Shown here in pieces: positions 54,065 through 61,681 of a stretch of DNA of 64,000 nucleotides. Position 1 is the first letter of the stretch; each line of letters opens with the position of its first letter. Position numbers and translations under genes: made by a program. The stretch is from Dongia deserti (GTDB lineage: Bacteria; Pseudomonadota; Alphaproteobacteria; Dongiales; Dongiaceae): contig NZ_QORW01000002.1 of assembly GCF_003574735.1 (NCBI RefSeq), forward strand, positions 1 through 64,000. Reading direction: 5' to 3'. The notes under the pieces are model-generated. The model saw only the letters and a program-made list of their open reading frames with translations, made no database searches and was not told the DNA's origin.

Positions 54065-54811
54065 TCAGCGGACCCGTTGTGCCAGATCGCTTTCCCGCGC
54101 CGGACATATGCCCGAAATCTCCATCACCATCTTCTCGCGCAGGGCACGGGCGAAGTCCGCGCGACTGCTGGCGGCGATCGCAAACGCGCCGAACCCGCCG
54201 ATAATGGTTCGCTCGTAGGCCTCGACCAGCCAGGGGCGCCCCTCGGGGCCCAGCCTGCCATCCTGCAGGATGGCGAGCGCGTTGATGGTCACACCCTGCG
54301 CAACTGCCGCATCGCGCGCCAAGGGCGCAGGAAGATGACTGCGGTTGTCCGGATTGTCTCCGGAGACATCGATCACCCGGCGCGTCGGCCGGCACGGGCA
54401 GGTCTCGAACAGCTTGACCGAGAGGTCGATCGCATCGCCGATCGCGTTGTAGCTCTGGATCGAGCGCGGCGCTTCGAGAACGGCATTGCCGAAATCCGAG
54501 GCACTTGCCTCGTCGTTGACCACCATCCAGTCGACCACCAGCTGCGCGCCGCCGGGTGAGCCCCATTCGACATAGGCGATGGCGATCCGGCCGTTGCGGC
54601 CGGACTTGATGGTCGACAGCACTTCGGGAGCGGCCACCGCGCTGGCGATGCCCTCCTTCTGCAGCTGGAACTCCTCGGTATCGATGCTGCCGGAGGCGTC
54701 GACCGTCAGCACGAGGGCGACATCGACCCGCGGCACGTCCGCGCTTTGCGCCAGACAGTCAGCACTCCACAGACAACAGGCCAGCGCCAGAGCAAGACGG
54801 ATTCCGTGCAT
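54065..54811 (-). CDS. DUF1194 von Willebrand factor A-like secreted protein
   Basis: A 248-residue exported protein of the DUF1194 family, which has a von Willebrand factor A fold. The signal peptide spans about residues 1-21 (ends CLAQ). The metal-ion-dependent adhesion site is visible as D38-A-S-G-S42, with conserved Thr/Asp blocks further on (VIDVSGDNPDNRS). The family has no assigned function; vWA domains usually mediate protein-protein contact. Four cysteines (C12, C13, C19 in the signal and a Cys-Pro-Cys pair in mid-protein) are present. It lies 31 bp downstream of the hydroxyacid dehydrogenase gene on the same strand. Confidence 0.88.
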   Translation of the reverse strand: MHGIRLALALACCLWSADCLAQSADVPRVDVALVLTVDASGSIDTEEFQLQKEGIASAVAAPEVLSTIKSGRNGRIAIAYVEWGSPGGAQLVVDWMVVNDEASASDFGNAVLEAPRSIQSYNAIGDAIDLSVKLFETCPCRPTRRVIDVSGDNPDNRSHLPAPLARDAAVAQGVTINALAILQDGRLGPEGRPWLVEAYERTIIGGFGAFAIAASSRADFARALREKMVMEISGICPARESDLAQRVR

Positions 54812-54842
54812 TGCGCCCCATCCCTTGCAGATGCGGAATGAC

Positions 54843-55760
54843 CTAGCCGGTTAGTCTGGCCGGAAACCCCGGCGCACGCAAATCGGTTCCGAGCGCATCC
54901 TCCAACAGCTTCACGATCTGTGTCGATTGTGCGTCACCGCCATAGGCGGCGCGGCCCTGCTGGAAGATCTCCGCCGTGCGGCGCGCCAGCTCCAGCGGGA
55001 CGCCGAACTCATCGCTCATGCCCATCGCGAAGCCAAGGTCCTTGCAGGCAAGGTCCATGGTGAAGCCGACATCGTAGCTGCCGTTCAGGATCAGCTGGCT
55101 TTCCGTCTCATGCACGAAGCTGTTGCCGGAACTGGCCCGGATCGCATGGAACGCCTGAGCGAGGTCGAGCCCACCTTTCTTCGCCAGCATCAGCGCCTCC
55201 CCGGCCGCCACCAGATGGATGAAGGCGAGCATGTTCGTGATCACCTTGATCACCGCCGCCGATCCCAGTGGACCCATGTGGAAGATCGCGCCGCCCATCG
55301 CTTCGAGCGCCGGCTTGTGCAGGGTGAACAGCTCCTCGTCGCCGCCGATCAGGATGGTGATATCACCTGCTGCCGCGCGATGCACGCCGCCGGTAACCGG
55401 ACATTCGAGCACGGCAACACCGCGCGCCTCAGCGAGGTTCGCGAGGCGCAGGATCTCATCGCGACCCAATGTGCTCATTTCGATCCAGGTGCTGCCTCTC
55501 TTGAGCCCAGCCAGAATTCCGTCCACACCGGCAAGCACGGCTTCGCTCGCCGCCGGTGACGGCAGGCAGGTAATGACGGCGTCGCATTGTTCAGCGAGCG
55601 CTCTTGGATTCGGCGCATAGATAGCGCCTTTCCCGACGAGCGCGTCGGCAGCAGTGCGGCTGCGGTCGTGCACCGTCAGCGCAAAACCATGCCGCAGCAA
55701 GCTCGCCGCGAGATGCCCGCCGAGGTGACCCAGACCGATGAAGCCGTACCGCATGCTCAC
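54843..55760 (-). CDS. NAD(P)-dependent 3-hydroxyisobutyrate dehydrogenase family protein
   Basis: A 305-residue beta-hydroxyacid dehydrogenase. The N-terminal Rossmann motif is GFIGLGHLGGHLA. The substrate loop CPVTGGVHRAAAGDITILIGG and the catalytic lysine in AVIKVITNML are present, as is the C-terminal block DVGFTMDLACKDLGFAMG. The family reduces or oxidises beta-hydroxy acids such as hydroxyisobutyrate, tartronate semialdehyde or 2-(hydroxymethyl)glutarate. The GTG at 55760 overlaps the stop of the upstream enolase-superfamily gene (GTGA); the ATG at 55754 is the other candidate. The two enzymes therefore probably act in one pathway. Confidence 0.9.
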   Translation of the reverse strand: MSMRYGFIGLGHLGGHLAASLLRHGFALTVHDRSRTAADALVGKGAIYAPNPRALAEQCDAVITCLPSPAASEAVLAGVDGILAGLKRGSTWIEMSTLGRDEILRLANLAEARGVAVLECPVTGGVHRAAAGDITILIGGDEELFTLHKPALEAMGGAIFHMGPLGSAAVIKVITNMLAFIHLVAAGEALMLAKKGGLDLAQAFHAIRASSGNSFVHETESQLILNGSYDVGFTMDLACKDLGFAMGMSDEFGVPLELARRTAEIFQQGRAAYGGDAQSTQIVKLLEDALGTDLRAPGFPARLTG

Positions 55761-56944
55761 GACACCGGATGATTGGTCATCTCGAGATGCAGCCGGTCGC
55801 CCGTGTAGGGGTGCGCGAGTGCGACGTCTTCATTGAGCTCGATGCCAAGACCAGGCTCGCTCGACGGAATAATGTAGCCCTCTTCCCACCGGATCGGCTT
55901 CTTCAATAGCTGCGCATGGAAGCCGCCCCAGGTCTGGATGCTCTCGAGGATCAGAAAATTCGGCAGCGAGGCCGCGAACTGGATGTTCGCGGCACCTTCC
56001 ACCGGGCCGCAATAGAGATGCGGCGCGATCTGCGCGTAGTGCGTCTCGGCCATGGCGGCGATCTTCTTGGCTTCCCAGATACCGCCGACCCGGCCCAGCG
56101 CCATCTGCAGGATGGAGGCCGCGCGCAACTCGAGCACGCGGGAGAACTCATACTTGGTGCAGAGCCGCTCGCCGGTCGCGACCGGGATGGAGGTGCCGCG
56201 CGCGACCAGCGCCATCTCCTCGGGCATTTCCGGCGGGGTCGGCTCCTCGAACCAAAGCGGATCGTAGGGCTCGATGCGCTTGGCAAGGCGGATGGCGCCG
56301 GACGCGGTGAACTGTCCGTGGGTGCCAAACAGCAGATCGGCCTTGCTGCCCACGGTTTCGCGCAGCAGCCGGCAGAACTTCTCCGCGCGGTCCAGCGCTT
56401 CCAGCGACGGCTGGCGCGGATCGAACGCGGTGTAGGGCGTGACCGGATCGAACTTCACCGCGGTGAAACCCTGCTTCACGTACTCCGCCGCGCGCTTCGC
56501 CGACAGCTCCGCATTGTGATAGAGGCTCTCATCCTCATCGCCCTGCGGATAGATATAGGTATAGCTGCGCAGGCGTTCATGCACGCGGCCACCCAGCAAC
56601 TCGTAGACAGGCTTATCCGTCGCCTTGCCCAGGATGTCCCACAGCGCGATCTCGATGCCAGACAGCACGCCGATCAGGGATGGATCGGGGCGCTGCGTGT
56701 AGCCGCTGCTATAGACCTGGCGCCACAAGCTTTCGATGTGGAACGGGTCCATGCCCGCGACGTAACGGCCAAACACGTCTTCGGTCATCGCCTTGATCAC
56801 TTGCGGCCCGAACGTCGCACAATAGATCTCGCCGATGCCGGTGATGCCGTCATCCGTCGTCAGCTTCACGAACACGAAATAGCGTCCGCCGAAGCCGGGC
56901 GGCGGATTGCCCACGATGAAAACCTGGATGTCCTTGACTTTCAT
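55757..56944 (-). CDS. Enolase-superfamily (mandelate racemase/muconate lactonising-like) enzyme
   Basis: A 395-residue member of the mandelate racemase group of the enolase superfamily, probably a sugar-acid dehydratase or racemase. The capping domain is at about 1-125. The barrel holds Lys164 (AVKFDP), the metal ligands Glu234 (WFEEP) and Glu259 (ATGERL), and His309 (IAPHLYCGP). At the place of the usual first metal ligand (Asp in D-x-H-G or D-x-N motifs) the sequence is GTHGQ (207-211), a substitution that is typical of only a subgroup. It is coupled to the hydroxyacid dehydrogenase gene. Start at 56944 by the family N terminus; the long upstream frame is not coding-like. Confidence 0.89.
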   Translation of the reverse strand: MKVKDIQVFIVGNPPPGFGGRYFVFVKLTTDDGITGIGEIYCATFGPQVIKAMTEDVFGRYVAGMDPFHIESLWRQVYSSGYTQRPDPSLIGVLSGIEIALWDILGKATDKPVYELLGGRVHERLRSYTYIYPQGDEDESLYHNAELSAKRAAEYVKQGFTAVKFDPVTPYTAFDPRQPSLEALDRAEKFCRLLRETVGSKADLLFGTHGQFTASGAIRLAKRIEPYDPLWFEEPTPPEMPEEMALVARGTSIPVATGERLCTKYEFSRVLELRAASILQMALGRVGGIWEAKKIAAMAETHYAQIAPHLYCGPVEGAANIQFAASLPNFLILESIQTWGGFHAQLLKKPIRWEEGYIIPSSEPGLGIELNEDVALAHPYTGDRLHLEMTNHPVS

Positions 56945-57153
56945 GGCCTGCCAGACGCCCCTCTGAACCGCGCTGTCAGCGACCCTAGGACAAGCCCGAC
57001 CCTGGTGCAAACCGGCCTTCGGAAACGACGCTAACGGGTCGTGGACAGTCGGTCTCAGGCGAAAAATCCGCCGGAATCGTGCGACGGAGGACCGGTTTCG
57101 ACCCTTGGGCTGCTGGCAAAGCCGGCACTCGCCCCCTATATGACAGGACCTCG

Positions 57154-57183
57154 GCCGCGCCGGCTCCCAAGGGCTGGCGCGGC
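57154..57183 (+). promoter_or_regulatory. Leader hairpin upstream of the TerC gene
   Basis: GCCGCGCC at 57154-57161 pairs with GGCGCGGC at 57176-57183, extended inward by two more pairs and a G-T, forming a very stable stem about 35 bp before the TerC start. It lies in a 273 bp divergent gap. TerC-type genes are often preceded by a manganese-sensing (yybP-ykoY) riboswitch, but I could not match its conserved core here. Confidence 0.4.
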
Positions 57184-57217
57184 TGCCTTGATATTTAAGG
57201 GATGGAGACACACGGAA

Positions 57218-57958
57218 ATGATGGCAGAGCTTTTGACGGGCGAGGCCTTGGCCGCGTTCCTTACGCTGGCCGCGCTCGAGATCGTGCTCGGCATCGACAA
57301 CCTGATGTTCGTGCAGATCGTCGCCTCGCGCTGCAGGCCGGAGCTGCAGGATTCCGCACGACGCTGGGGGCTGGTGTTCGCGCTGCTGACCCGGCTGGCG
57401 CTCTTGTTCTCGATCGCCTGGGTCGCCGGCCTGGTCAGACCGATCGCCGATCTGTGGGGCTATGAGCTTTCCTGGCGCGACATCATCCTGGGCGGCGGTG
57501 GCATCTTCCTGCTGGTCAAAGCGACCATGGAGATCCATCACTCGGTCGAAAGCGGCGAGCACGGGGGGGCCGCGCGGCCCCATCTGTCGTTCCTTGCCGC
57601 CATCATCCAGATCGCGCTGCTCGACATCGTGTTCTCACTGGACTCGGTCATCACCGCCGTCGGCATGGCCGATCACATCGCCATCATGGTGGCGGCCGTC
57701 GTGGCCGCTATGATCGTGATGCTGGTGGCCGCGGCGCCGGTCGGCCGCTTCGTGCACAATCACCCGACGGTCAAGATGCTGTGCCTCTCCTTCCTGCTGT
57801 TGATCGGCACGGCACTGATCGCCGAAGCGCTGCACTTCCATATCCCGAAGGGCTACATCTATTTCGCCATCGCCTTCTCGGCTGGCGTCGAAGCGCTCAA
57901 TATGATGGTGCGCCGCAAACAAGCGCGGAAAGCCGACACTGGAGAGCGGGTGGTCTAG
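57218..57958 (+). CDS. TerC family integral membrane protein
   Basis: A 246-residue TerC/Alx/YoaE-type membrane protein with seven transmembrane segments. Family blocks are LEIVLGIDNLMFVQIVAS near residue 21, ISWRDIILGGGGIFLLVKAT-like sequence near 85, and LLDIVFSLDSVITAVGMADH near 133. The paired acidic residues in the two I-D-N / L-D-S motifs are thought to handle Mn(II) export in the family. GGAG and ACGGAA lie upstream of the paired ATGs at 57218 and 57221. It converges with the enamidase gene, with only 18 bp between the stops. Confidence 0.92.
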   Translation: MMAELLTGEALAAFLTLAALEIVLGIDNLMFVQIVASRCRPELQDSARRWGLVFALLTRLALLFSIAWVAGLVRPIADLWGYELSWRDIILGGGGIFLLVKATMEIHHSVESGEHGGAARPHLSFLAAIIQIALLDIVFSLDSVITAVGMADHIAIMVAAVVAAMIVMLVAAAPVGRFVHNHPTVKMLCLSFLLLIGTALIAEALHFHIPKGYIYFAIAFSAGVEALNMMVRRKQARKADTGERVV

Positions 57959-57968
57959 AGGGGTATTT

Positions 57969-57980
57969 CTGACGCGTCAG
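57969..57980. promoter_or_regulatory. Perfect 12-bp palindrome between convergent genes
   Basis: CTGACGCGTCAG is a perfect palindrome that overlaps the stop codon of the enamidase gene and lies just after the TerC stop. It is too short and without a loop for a good terminator. It may be coincidental or a protein-binding site. Confidence 0.3.
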
Positions 57981-59170
57981 TGCACGATCGCAGGCACGCG
58001 GTCGGCGGGCGGCGTGTTGCGCGAGCGCTGGCAGCGCACCACTCCGTCGATCACCACCATGCCGATTCCGGGCAGATCGCCCTTGCGCACGGAATCCAGC
58101 AGATCCCGGCCGGAGCTGTGCTGCGCCTTGTCCATGAACACGAAATCCGCAGTGCGGCCCGGCTCCAGCAGCCCACAATCGAGATTGCGGATGCGCGCCG
58201 TGTTGCCGGTGGCAAAGCAGAACACCTGTTCGGCGGGCAGGTCGCCAAAGCTCGACAGCATGGCGATCACGCGCAGGATGCCGAGCGGCTGAACGCCGGA
58301 ACCCGCGGGTGAATCCGTGCCGAGGATGACACGGTCGAGCTGGCCCAGCTGCTTTGCGATCTTCACGGCGTGCAGGCCGGCCATCTCGTTGCCGTTGTGC
58401 ACGATCTCGATGGCACGGCTGCATTGCTCGCACAGGCACTCGATCTGTTTGAGGTCGAGGGCCGTGTGGCCGCCGTTGATGTGGCCGATCACGTCTGCGT
58501 CGGCCTCCAGCACTACGTCCTTGTCGATGTAGCCAGAACCCGGAACAGACGGGCCACCGGTATGGATAGTCGACTGGATGCCGTGCTTGCGCGCCCAGGC
58601 GACCATGCGCTTGGCTTCGTCGCCCGCCTTCACCGAGCCGAGGCCCACTTCGCCCAGCAACTTGACACCGGCCTTTGCCATTTCGGCAAAGTCGTGCTCC
58701 TCCATGCCCTTCTCGATCACCGGCGCACCGGCATGCACCTTCACGCCGCCGGGGCGGAACGCATCGAAGCTGCGCTGCGCGGTGATCGCGAGCGCTTTCA
58801 GGCCCACGATGTCTTTGGGCCGGCCGGGCAGATGCACTTCGCCGGCCGAGATCATGGTGGTGACGCCGCCGTTCAGGAACGAGTCGATCCAGCCAAGCTG
58901 GCTCTGCCGCGGTGTCCAATCGCCGAACACCGGATGCACGTGGCTGTCGATCAGGCCGGGCGACAAAGCGCAGCCCTTGGCGTCGATCGTGACTTGCGCG
59001 CCGGAGGTGTCGAGATCGTGCTCCTTACCCACCGCGACGATGCGGCCCTTGTCCGCGATGATCGCGTCGGCATCGAGGATCGGGCGTTTCAGATCGCCGG
59101 ACAGCATCAATCCGACATTACGGATCACCATCTTCCCTGCCGATCCGCCGGCTGCCGTCGGTTCCGCCAT
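57977..59170 (-). CDS. ena: Enamidase-like amidohydrolase
   Basis: A 397-residue metal-dependent amidohydrolase that closely resembles enamidase of Eubacterium barkeri, which opens 1,4,5,6-tetrahydro-6-oxonicotinate to 2-formylglutarate and ammonia. Metal-ligand candidates are His77 and His79 (DSHVHP), Glu174 (LLGEVGLG), His203 (TIHTGG), His230 (IGHINGG) and Asp286 (GTDSPAG). The block GGVTTMISAGEVHLPGRPKD and the end SRNTPPADR match my memory of that enzyme. It is the last gene of the minus-strand operon, 11 bp after the DUF1185 gene, whose other members are a molybdenum hydroxylase and a 6-hydroxynicotinate-reductase-like protein. The exact ring substrate is inferred. Confidence 0.88.
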   Translation of the reverse strand: MAEPTAAGGSAGKMVIRNVGLMLSGDLKRPILDADAIIADKGRIVAVGKEHDLDTSGAQVTIDAKGCALSPGLIDSHVHPVFGDWTPRQSQLGWIDSFLNGGVTTMISAGEVHLPGRPKDIVGLKALAITAQRSFDAFRPGGVKVHAGAPVIEKGMEEHDFAEMAKAGVKLLGEVGLGSVKAGDEAKRMVAWARKHGIQSTIHTGGPSVPGSGYIDKDVVLEADADVIGHINGGHTALDLKQIECLCEQCSRAIEIVHNGNEMAGLHAVKIAKQLGQLDRVILGTDSPAGSGVQPLGILRVIAMLSSFGDLPAEQVFCFATGNTARIRNLDCGLLEPGRTADFVFMDKAQHSSGRDLLDSVRKGDLPGIGMVVIDGVVRCQRSRNTPPADRVPAIVH

Positions 59171-59181
59171 GATCGCCTCCC

Positions 59182-59766
59182 TTAGCGCAGTCCGTCTTCG
59201 CCCTTGATCTCGTGCTTCTGCAAGCCGCCGACGCGCGGGAACGGCCGGCCGGAATCCGTCACCACGATCGCGACCAGGATCTCGTTGGCGCGCGGTGCAT
59301 CGGCGATGCGCACCTCCATGCCGTCGAAATGGCTGCGCACGAAGGCGGCGTCCTTGTGACCCAACGGCACGTCGACCGGCGTGCCGATGCCGCCCATCTT
59401 CTTGGCGGAGGGGATAAGCGCCGCGCCCTTGCTCAGCACCTCGCGCACCGGCTTGCCGAGCTTCGGATGCAGGATAGCCGCGGCATGCTCGAGTTCCCCA
59501 CCCTCACCCACGATTGCGGCCTTGCCGTAGCTTTCCGCCTTGCCGCCTTCGATGCCGAGCGCCTCGACCGCCTTCTTGGTGAGATAGCCGCCCAATTCCT
59601 CGCCGATATCCATGAGCGGCGTCAGATCGCCGACAAACTTGCCGGCGAATGGATTGGCAATGACGGCGATGGCAGCTGCTTTGCGCGTGACTGGGTTGAC
59701 GGTCTTGCCGCTCTCGCGATGGGTTTCTTCGACCGTGACAACGATCTTCCTGATGTCGCTTTTCAT
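59182..59766 (-). CDS. DUF1185 (amino acid synthesis family) protein, paralogue 1
   Basis: A 194-residue protein of the DUF1185 / AA_synth family (PF06684), known from structures of Bordetella proteins but without a proven reaction. Shared family blocks are AVIANPFAGKFVGDLTPLM, SYGKAAIVGEGGELEHAAAILH and FVRSHFDGMEVRIADAPRANEI, and the end HEIKGEDGLR. It is a paralogue of the protein at 60231, which has the same blocks and the same ending. GAGG lies 6 nt before the ATG at 59766; a start at 59778 that overlaps the MarR stop as ATGA is possible. Position between MarR and enamidase points to a role in the same pathway. Confidence 0.87.
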   Translation of the reverse strand: MKSDIRKIVVTVEETHRESGKTVNPVTRKAAAIAVIANPFAGKFVGDLTPLMDIGEELGGYLTKKAVEALGIEGGKAESYGKAAIVGEGGELEHAAAILHPKLGKPVREVLSKGAALIPSAKKMGGIGTPVDVPLGHKDAAFVRSHFDGMEVRIADAPRANEILVAIVVTDSGRPFPRVGGLQKHEIKGEDGLR

Positions 59767-59774
59767 GATCAGCC

Positions 59775-60230
59775 TCATCCCATCTTTTGCAGGATTGCCC
59801 GTAGGCTTTCGCGCTGAGCGCTTTCGATCGGCTCAAGAGTCTGGTCCGTCACGCGCCCGATGCGCTGCATCGCCTCGGCCAGCAAGCTCTCCCCACCTGG
59901 CGTCAGCGCGATGATGCGCGAGCGTTTGTCCAGCGGGTCGGGCTTATAGAGCACAAGATCGCGCTTTTTCAGCCGCGCGACCACGCCGGAGATGGTGGCA
60001 CGATCCATGCCGGTCAGGCGCCCCAATTCGGTCTGCGAGACCGCCTTCAACTCGTGCAATTTGACCAGCGCCGCGAATTGCATGGAGGTGAGGTCGAGAT
60101 CGCTCATCACGCCGGCGAAGATCGCCATGTGGCGCTGATAGGCACGGCGCAGCCAATAGCCGACCTGGTCCTCCAGCCGATAGGAATCGGCGGGATCGCT
60201 GACTTGAAGCGTGCGCTGCTCCGGCTTCAT
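59775..60230 (-). CDS. MarR family transcriptional regulator
   Basis: A 151-residue winged-helix regulator of the MarR family. The dimerisation helices flank the DNA-binding part, with the recognition block AVSQTELGRLTGMDRATISGVVARLKKRDLV at about residues 64-95, then the wing DPLDKRSRIIALT. MarR proteins in catabolic clusters usually repress the operon until an aromatic or heterocyclic acid binds. Here the gene is inside the operon: its ATG directly abuts the stop of one DUF1185 gene and its stop overlaps the alternative start of the other. It is therefore probably a self-regulating repressor of the N-heterocycle operon. Confidence 0.92.
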   Translation of the reverse strand: MKPEQRTLQVSDPADSYRLEDQVGYWLRRAYQRHMAIFAGVMSDLDLTSMQFAALVKLHELKAVSQTELGRLTGMDRATISGVVARLKKRDLVLYKPDPLDKRSRIIALTPGGESLLAEAMQRIGRVTDQTLEPIESAQRESLRAILQKMG

Positions 60231-60812
60231 CTAGCGCTGCCCGTCTTCACCCTTGATCTCGTTGGCTTTGAGGCCGCCGGCGCGGTCATGCACGCGCGCG
60301 CCGGTTCCCATCGCCAGGATGTAGATGATCTCGTCCGGTTTCGGCGCGTCGTTGATGCCGACCTCGATCGCATCAAAATGGCTGCGTACATAGGCGGCAT
60401 TGATGTGATGCAGCGGCACGTCGATGCGCGCACCGGCCGCGCCGACCTTCTTGGTCGATGGGACGATCGCCTTGGTGCCGCCCAGAACCTCGCGCATGGA
60501 ATAGCCGCCCGGCGCGTGCCACAGAGCGCCATGCTCCAGCTCGCCCGCCAATCCCACGAGCGCCGCCTTGCCGTAGCTCTGCACCGCCTTCGGCCCACCC
60601 AACGCCTCGGCCAGCTCGCGGGCCATGCCAATCCCGAGCTGCTCCAGCGGCTTCATGAAGGGCTGGATGTCCTCGACATAGCGGCCGGCGAACGGGTTCT
60701 TGATCACCGTCAGGATCGCGCCGCGCAGGCGCGGCTCCTTCAAGGCCGGCCCGCCATCGTGCCAGATCTTGTCAATGATGAGTTGCGACTTGCGGATGCT
60801 GATCTCGCCCAT
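60231..60812 (-). CDS. DUF1185 (amino acid synthesis family) protein, paralogue 2
   Basis: A 193-residue protein of the same DUF1185 family as 59182. Corresponding blocks are VIKNPFAGRYVEDIQPFM, SYGKAALVGLAGELEHGAL, VRSHFDAIEVGINDAPKPDEI and the end NEIKGEDGQR. The two copies have clearly diverged, so they may form a heteromer or act on successive intermediates. AAAGGA lies 6 nt before the ATG at 60812; an ATG at 60827 overlapping the UPF0280 stop is the alternative. It is directly followed by the MarR gene without a gap. Confidence 0.87.
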   Translation of the reverse strand: MGEISIRKSQLIIDKIWHDGGPALKEPRLRGAILTVIKNPFAGRYVEDIQPFMKPLEQLGIGMARELAEALGGPKAVQSYGKAALVGLAGELEHGALWHAPGGYSMREVLGGTKAIVPSTKKVGAAGARIDVPLHHINAAYVRSHFDAIEVGINDAPKPDEIIYILAMGTGARVHDRAGGLKANEIKGEDGQR

Positions 60813-60823
60813 ACCGATTCCTT

Positions 60824-61681
60824 TCATGCAGCGCGTGACGGCACCGGCTGGTGCACGGCGCCGACCACACGCACCTGGTCCTGCAGCTGCAGATAAGCCG
60901 CGGCGATAAGTCCGCGCGCCTGCAGCTCGGCCGCGCGCCGGGCACCGTTCTCCAGCGCCTGCGCGACCTTCTGCGACGACAGCAGTCCCACCGCGACAGT
61001 GACCGGCAGGTCGCCGAGATCGCTATTGTCGCGTACCTCGCGCGCCGGTAGTCGCCCGATCACTGGGTCGTCGACGACCACGTCATTGGCGATCATGGTC
61101 GCGGCGGCGTCGGCCATCGCCGTGTTCTGAGCCAGGACGGTAACCGAATCCGCAATGCCCAGCGATTGCGAACGGCCGCGCCAGCCGGAGGTGGCAATGC
61201 CGCGCACCGGATCGGTGCTCGCGATCTCGATCGTCGCATCCATCCTGGGCAGCGACAGATCGCCGATCACGCCGGCGCGCACGGATTGCCCATCGGCCAA
61301 GTGGATCGCGATGTCACCGCCATTATTGACGATGACGCGCCGCAACGGCGCCGCTTCCACCATCATGTCCAAGACATGGTCCGCCACCGCGCCGGCAACC
61401 GCCGCCATCGGCGTGACGAACACGTTGCGATAGGGCCAGACGGCGTCCACCATGCGCCGCGCGATCGGATACATGATCATCGGCTTCACGTCATCGATGG
61501 GCGCGCGCAGGATCGCGAGCTTCGCCACGAGTTCCGGCAAGATATTCGGAAACATCGCCGCGGCGACCTGATAGGCGCGACGCACGTCGTGCGCATCGCT
61601 ATCGGCCGAGATGACGAGGTCGATCGGCCCGTGGTTTAGATGCAGCCGGTTGCCGGGCAGAAGCGAGGCTTGTGCGCTCAT
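60824..61681 (-). CDS. UPF0280 family protein (ApbE-like fold)
   Basis: A 285-residue protein of the UPF0280 family, related in fold to the flavin transferase ApbE. The characteristic block GIATSGWRGRSQSLGIADSVTVLA lies at about residues 158-182, with VNNGGDIAIHL and the AMADAAATMIAN block, which resembles the metal-binding site of ApbE proteins. No function is established for the family; a role in attaching or handling a flavin for a partner enzyme is conceivable. The start overlaps the stop of the 6-hydroxynicotinate-reductase-like gene (ATGA), and its own stop overlaps the alternative start of the DUF1185 gene. Confidence 0.88.
   Translation of the reverse strand: MSAQASLLPGNRLHLNHGPIDLVISADSDAHDVRRAYQVAAAMFPNILPELVAKLAILRAPIDDVKPMIMYPIARRMVDAVWPYRNVFVTPMAAVAGAVADHVLDMMVEAAPLRRVIVNNGGDIAIHLADGQSVRAGVIGDLSLPRMDATIEIASTDPVRGIATSGWRGRSQSLGIADSVTVLAQNTAMADAAATMIANDVVVDDPVIGRLPAREVRDNSDLGDLPVTVAVGLLSSQKVAQALENGARRAAELQARGLIAAAYLQLQDQVRVVGAVHQPVPSRAA

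Noticed and set aside
57121-57217. A confirmed yybP-ykoY manganese riboswitch before TerC
   Set aside because: Only the location and a strong stem support it; I could not find the conserved loops, so it is reported only as a leader hairpin.
54843-57958. Treating the enolase-superfamily/dehydrogenase pair and the N-heterocycle operon as one transcription unit
   Set aside because: The TerC gene on the opposite strand lies between them, so they must be separate transcripts.
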